Assembly (NCBI GenBank): GCA_028554645.1
Contig: JAQOOI010000022.1
Coordinates: 1,240,001-1,304,000 of the forward strand
Direction: 5' to 3'
DNA from: Omphalotus guepiniiformis
Taxonomy: Eukaryota > Basidiomycota > Agaricomycetes > Agaricales > Omphalotaceae
DNA: 64,000 bases
Of this stretch, positions 63,759 through 64,000 are shown piece after piece (within the stretch, counting starts at the first letter, position 1; every line of letters starts with the position of its first letter). The notes under the pieces are model-generated. The model was not told the origin of the DNA and ran no database searches. It saw only the letters and a list, made by a program, of their open reading frames with translations. Position numbers and translations under genes: made by a program.

Positions 63759-64000
63759 ACAGTCTATAAATGGCAATCTTACTGGTCAAGTGAAGAAGCC
63801 TCCTTTGAAAAAATCTTACCTGCCACTGAGAGCTCTGAACTAGTGCCCTTTCTTTATTCCTCTATCTCTCTTTACACTACTTTCTGAGTTCTCCCCGCGA
63901 TTCTGAGACACTCTAGCTTAAAAAGGACAGATACAGTCTCAATTTCATCTCCTTTCGCTAGTTCAAGTTGAACTACTAATGGACTATTCCATGGCCTCCA
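63759..64000. other. Right edge: intergenic, possible start of another gene
   Basis: No supported gene. An ATG at 63,979 followed by GACTATTCCATGGCC stays open to the window end and is preceded by a CT-rich stretch, so it may open a plus-strand gene, but seven codons are too few to judge. Confidence 0.3.

Overview
The window is nuclear DNA of a filamentous fungus, very probably a mushroom-forming basidiomycete (Agaricomycete). Genes are dense, lie on both strands, and are cut by many short introns of about 50-65 nt. The gene set is fungal: class I myosin with an SH3 tail, a UCS myosin chaperone, a BRCA2/Brh2-type protein, Trm6, Mdm1, alkaline ceramidase, riboflavin synthase and RNase T2. I saw no transposon, rRNA, convincing tRNA or CRISPR array. 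All gene models are my own spliced readings; outer limits are firmer than internal exon borders.

Layout. 1-6.6 kb: the C-terminus of a cut-off gene (+), a Gos1 Golgi SNARE (-), an NTF2-like protein (+) and an Lgl/Sro7/tomosyn WD40 protein (-). 6.9-16.9 kb: a very long coiled-coil protein (-), an ARMT1-type damage-control phosphatase (-), a 1-kb non-coding gap with a 67-bp tandem duplication, and an RNF126-like RING E3 ligase (-). 17.4-24.1 kb: a full ABCC transporter (+) and a Ser/Thr-rich single-pass membrane protein (+). 24.2-29 kb: a 60-residue membrane protein (-), an Ala-rich coiled-coil gene broken by a stop codon (-), riboflavin synthase (+) and a low-complexity protein (+). 29.3-38.4 kb: class I myosin (-), its likely UCS chaperone (-) and, divergently, Trm6 (+). 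38.5-46.5 kb: an Mdm1-like sorting nexin (-), an oxaloacetate-type mitochondrial carrier (+) and UDP-GlcNAc pyrophosphorylase (+). 46.8-54.2 kb: a taxilin-like protein that reads through a SUMO-like domain (-), BRCA2 (+) and a second NTF2-like gene with an apparent frameshift (+). 54.4-60.7 kb: mitochondrial processing peptidase alpha (-), alkaline ceramidase (+), mitochondrial EF-Ts (-) and NAF1 (+). 61.2-63.8 kb: secreted RNase T2 (+) and an ACT-domain protein (+).

Most genes are housekeeping and unrelated to their neighbours. The clearest functional pairing is class I myosin beside its UCS chaperone on the same strand. Gos1, the Lgl protein, taxilin and myosin I all act in vesicle traffic or cortical actin, but they are scattered. 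The oddest architecture is the SUMO-like segment inside the taxilin-type coiled coil. Several local breaks (a frameshift near 54,012, an in-frame TAA at 25,065-25,067, and two unresolved exon joins) should be checked against reads or transcripts.
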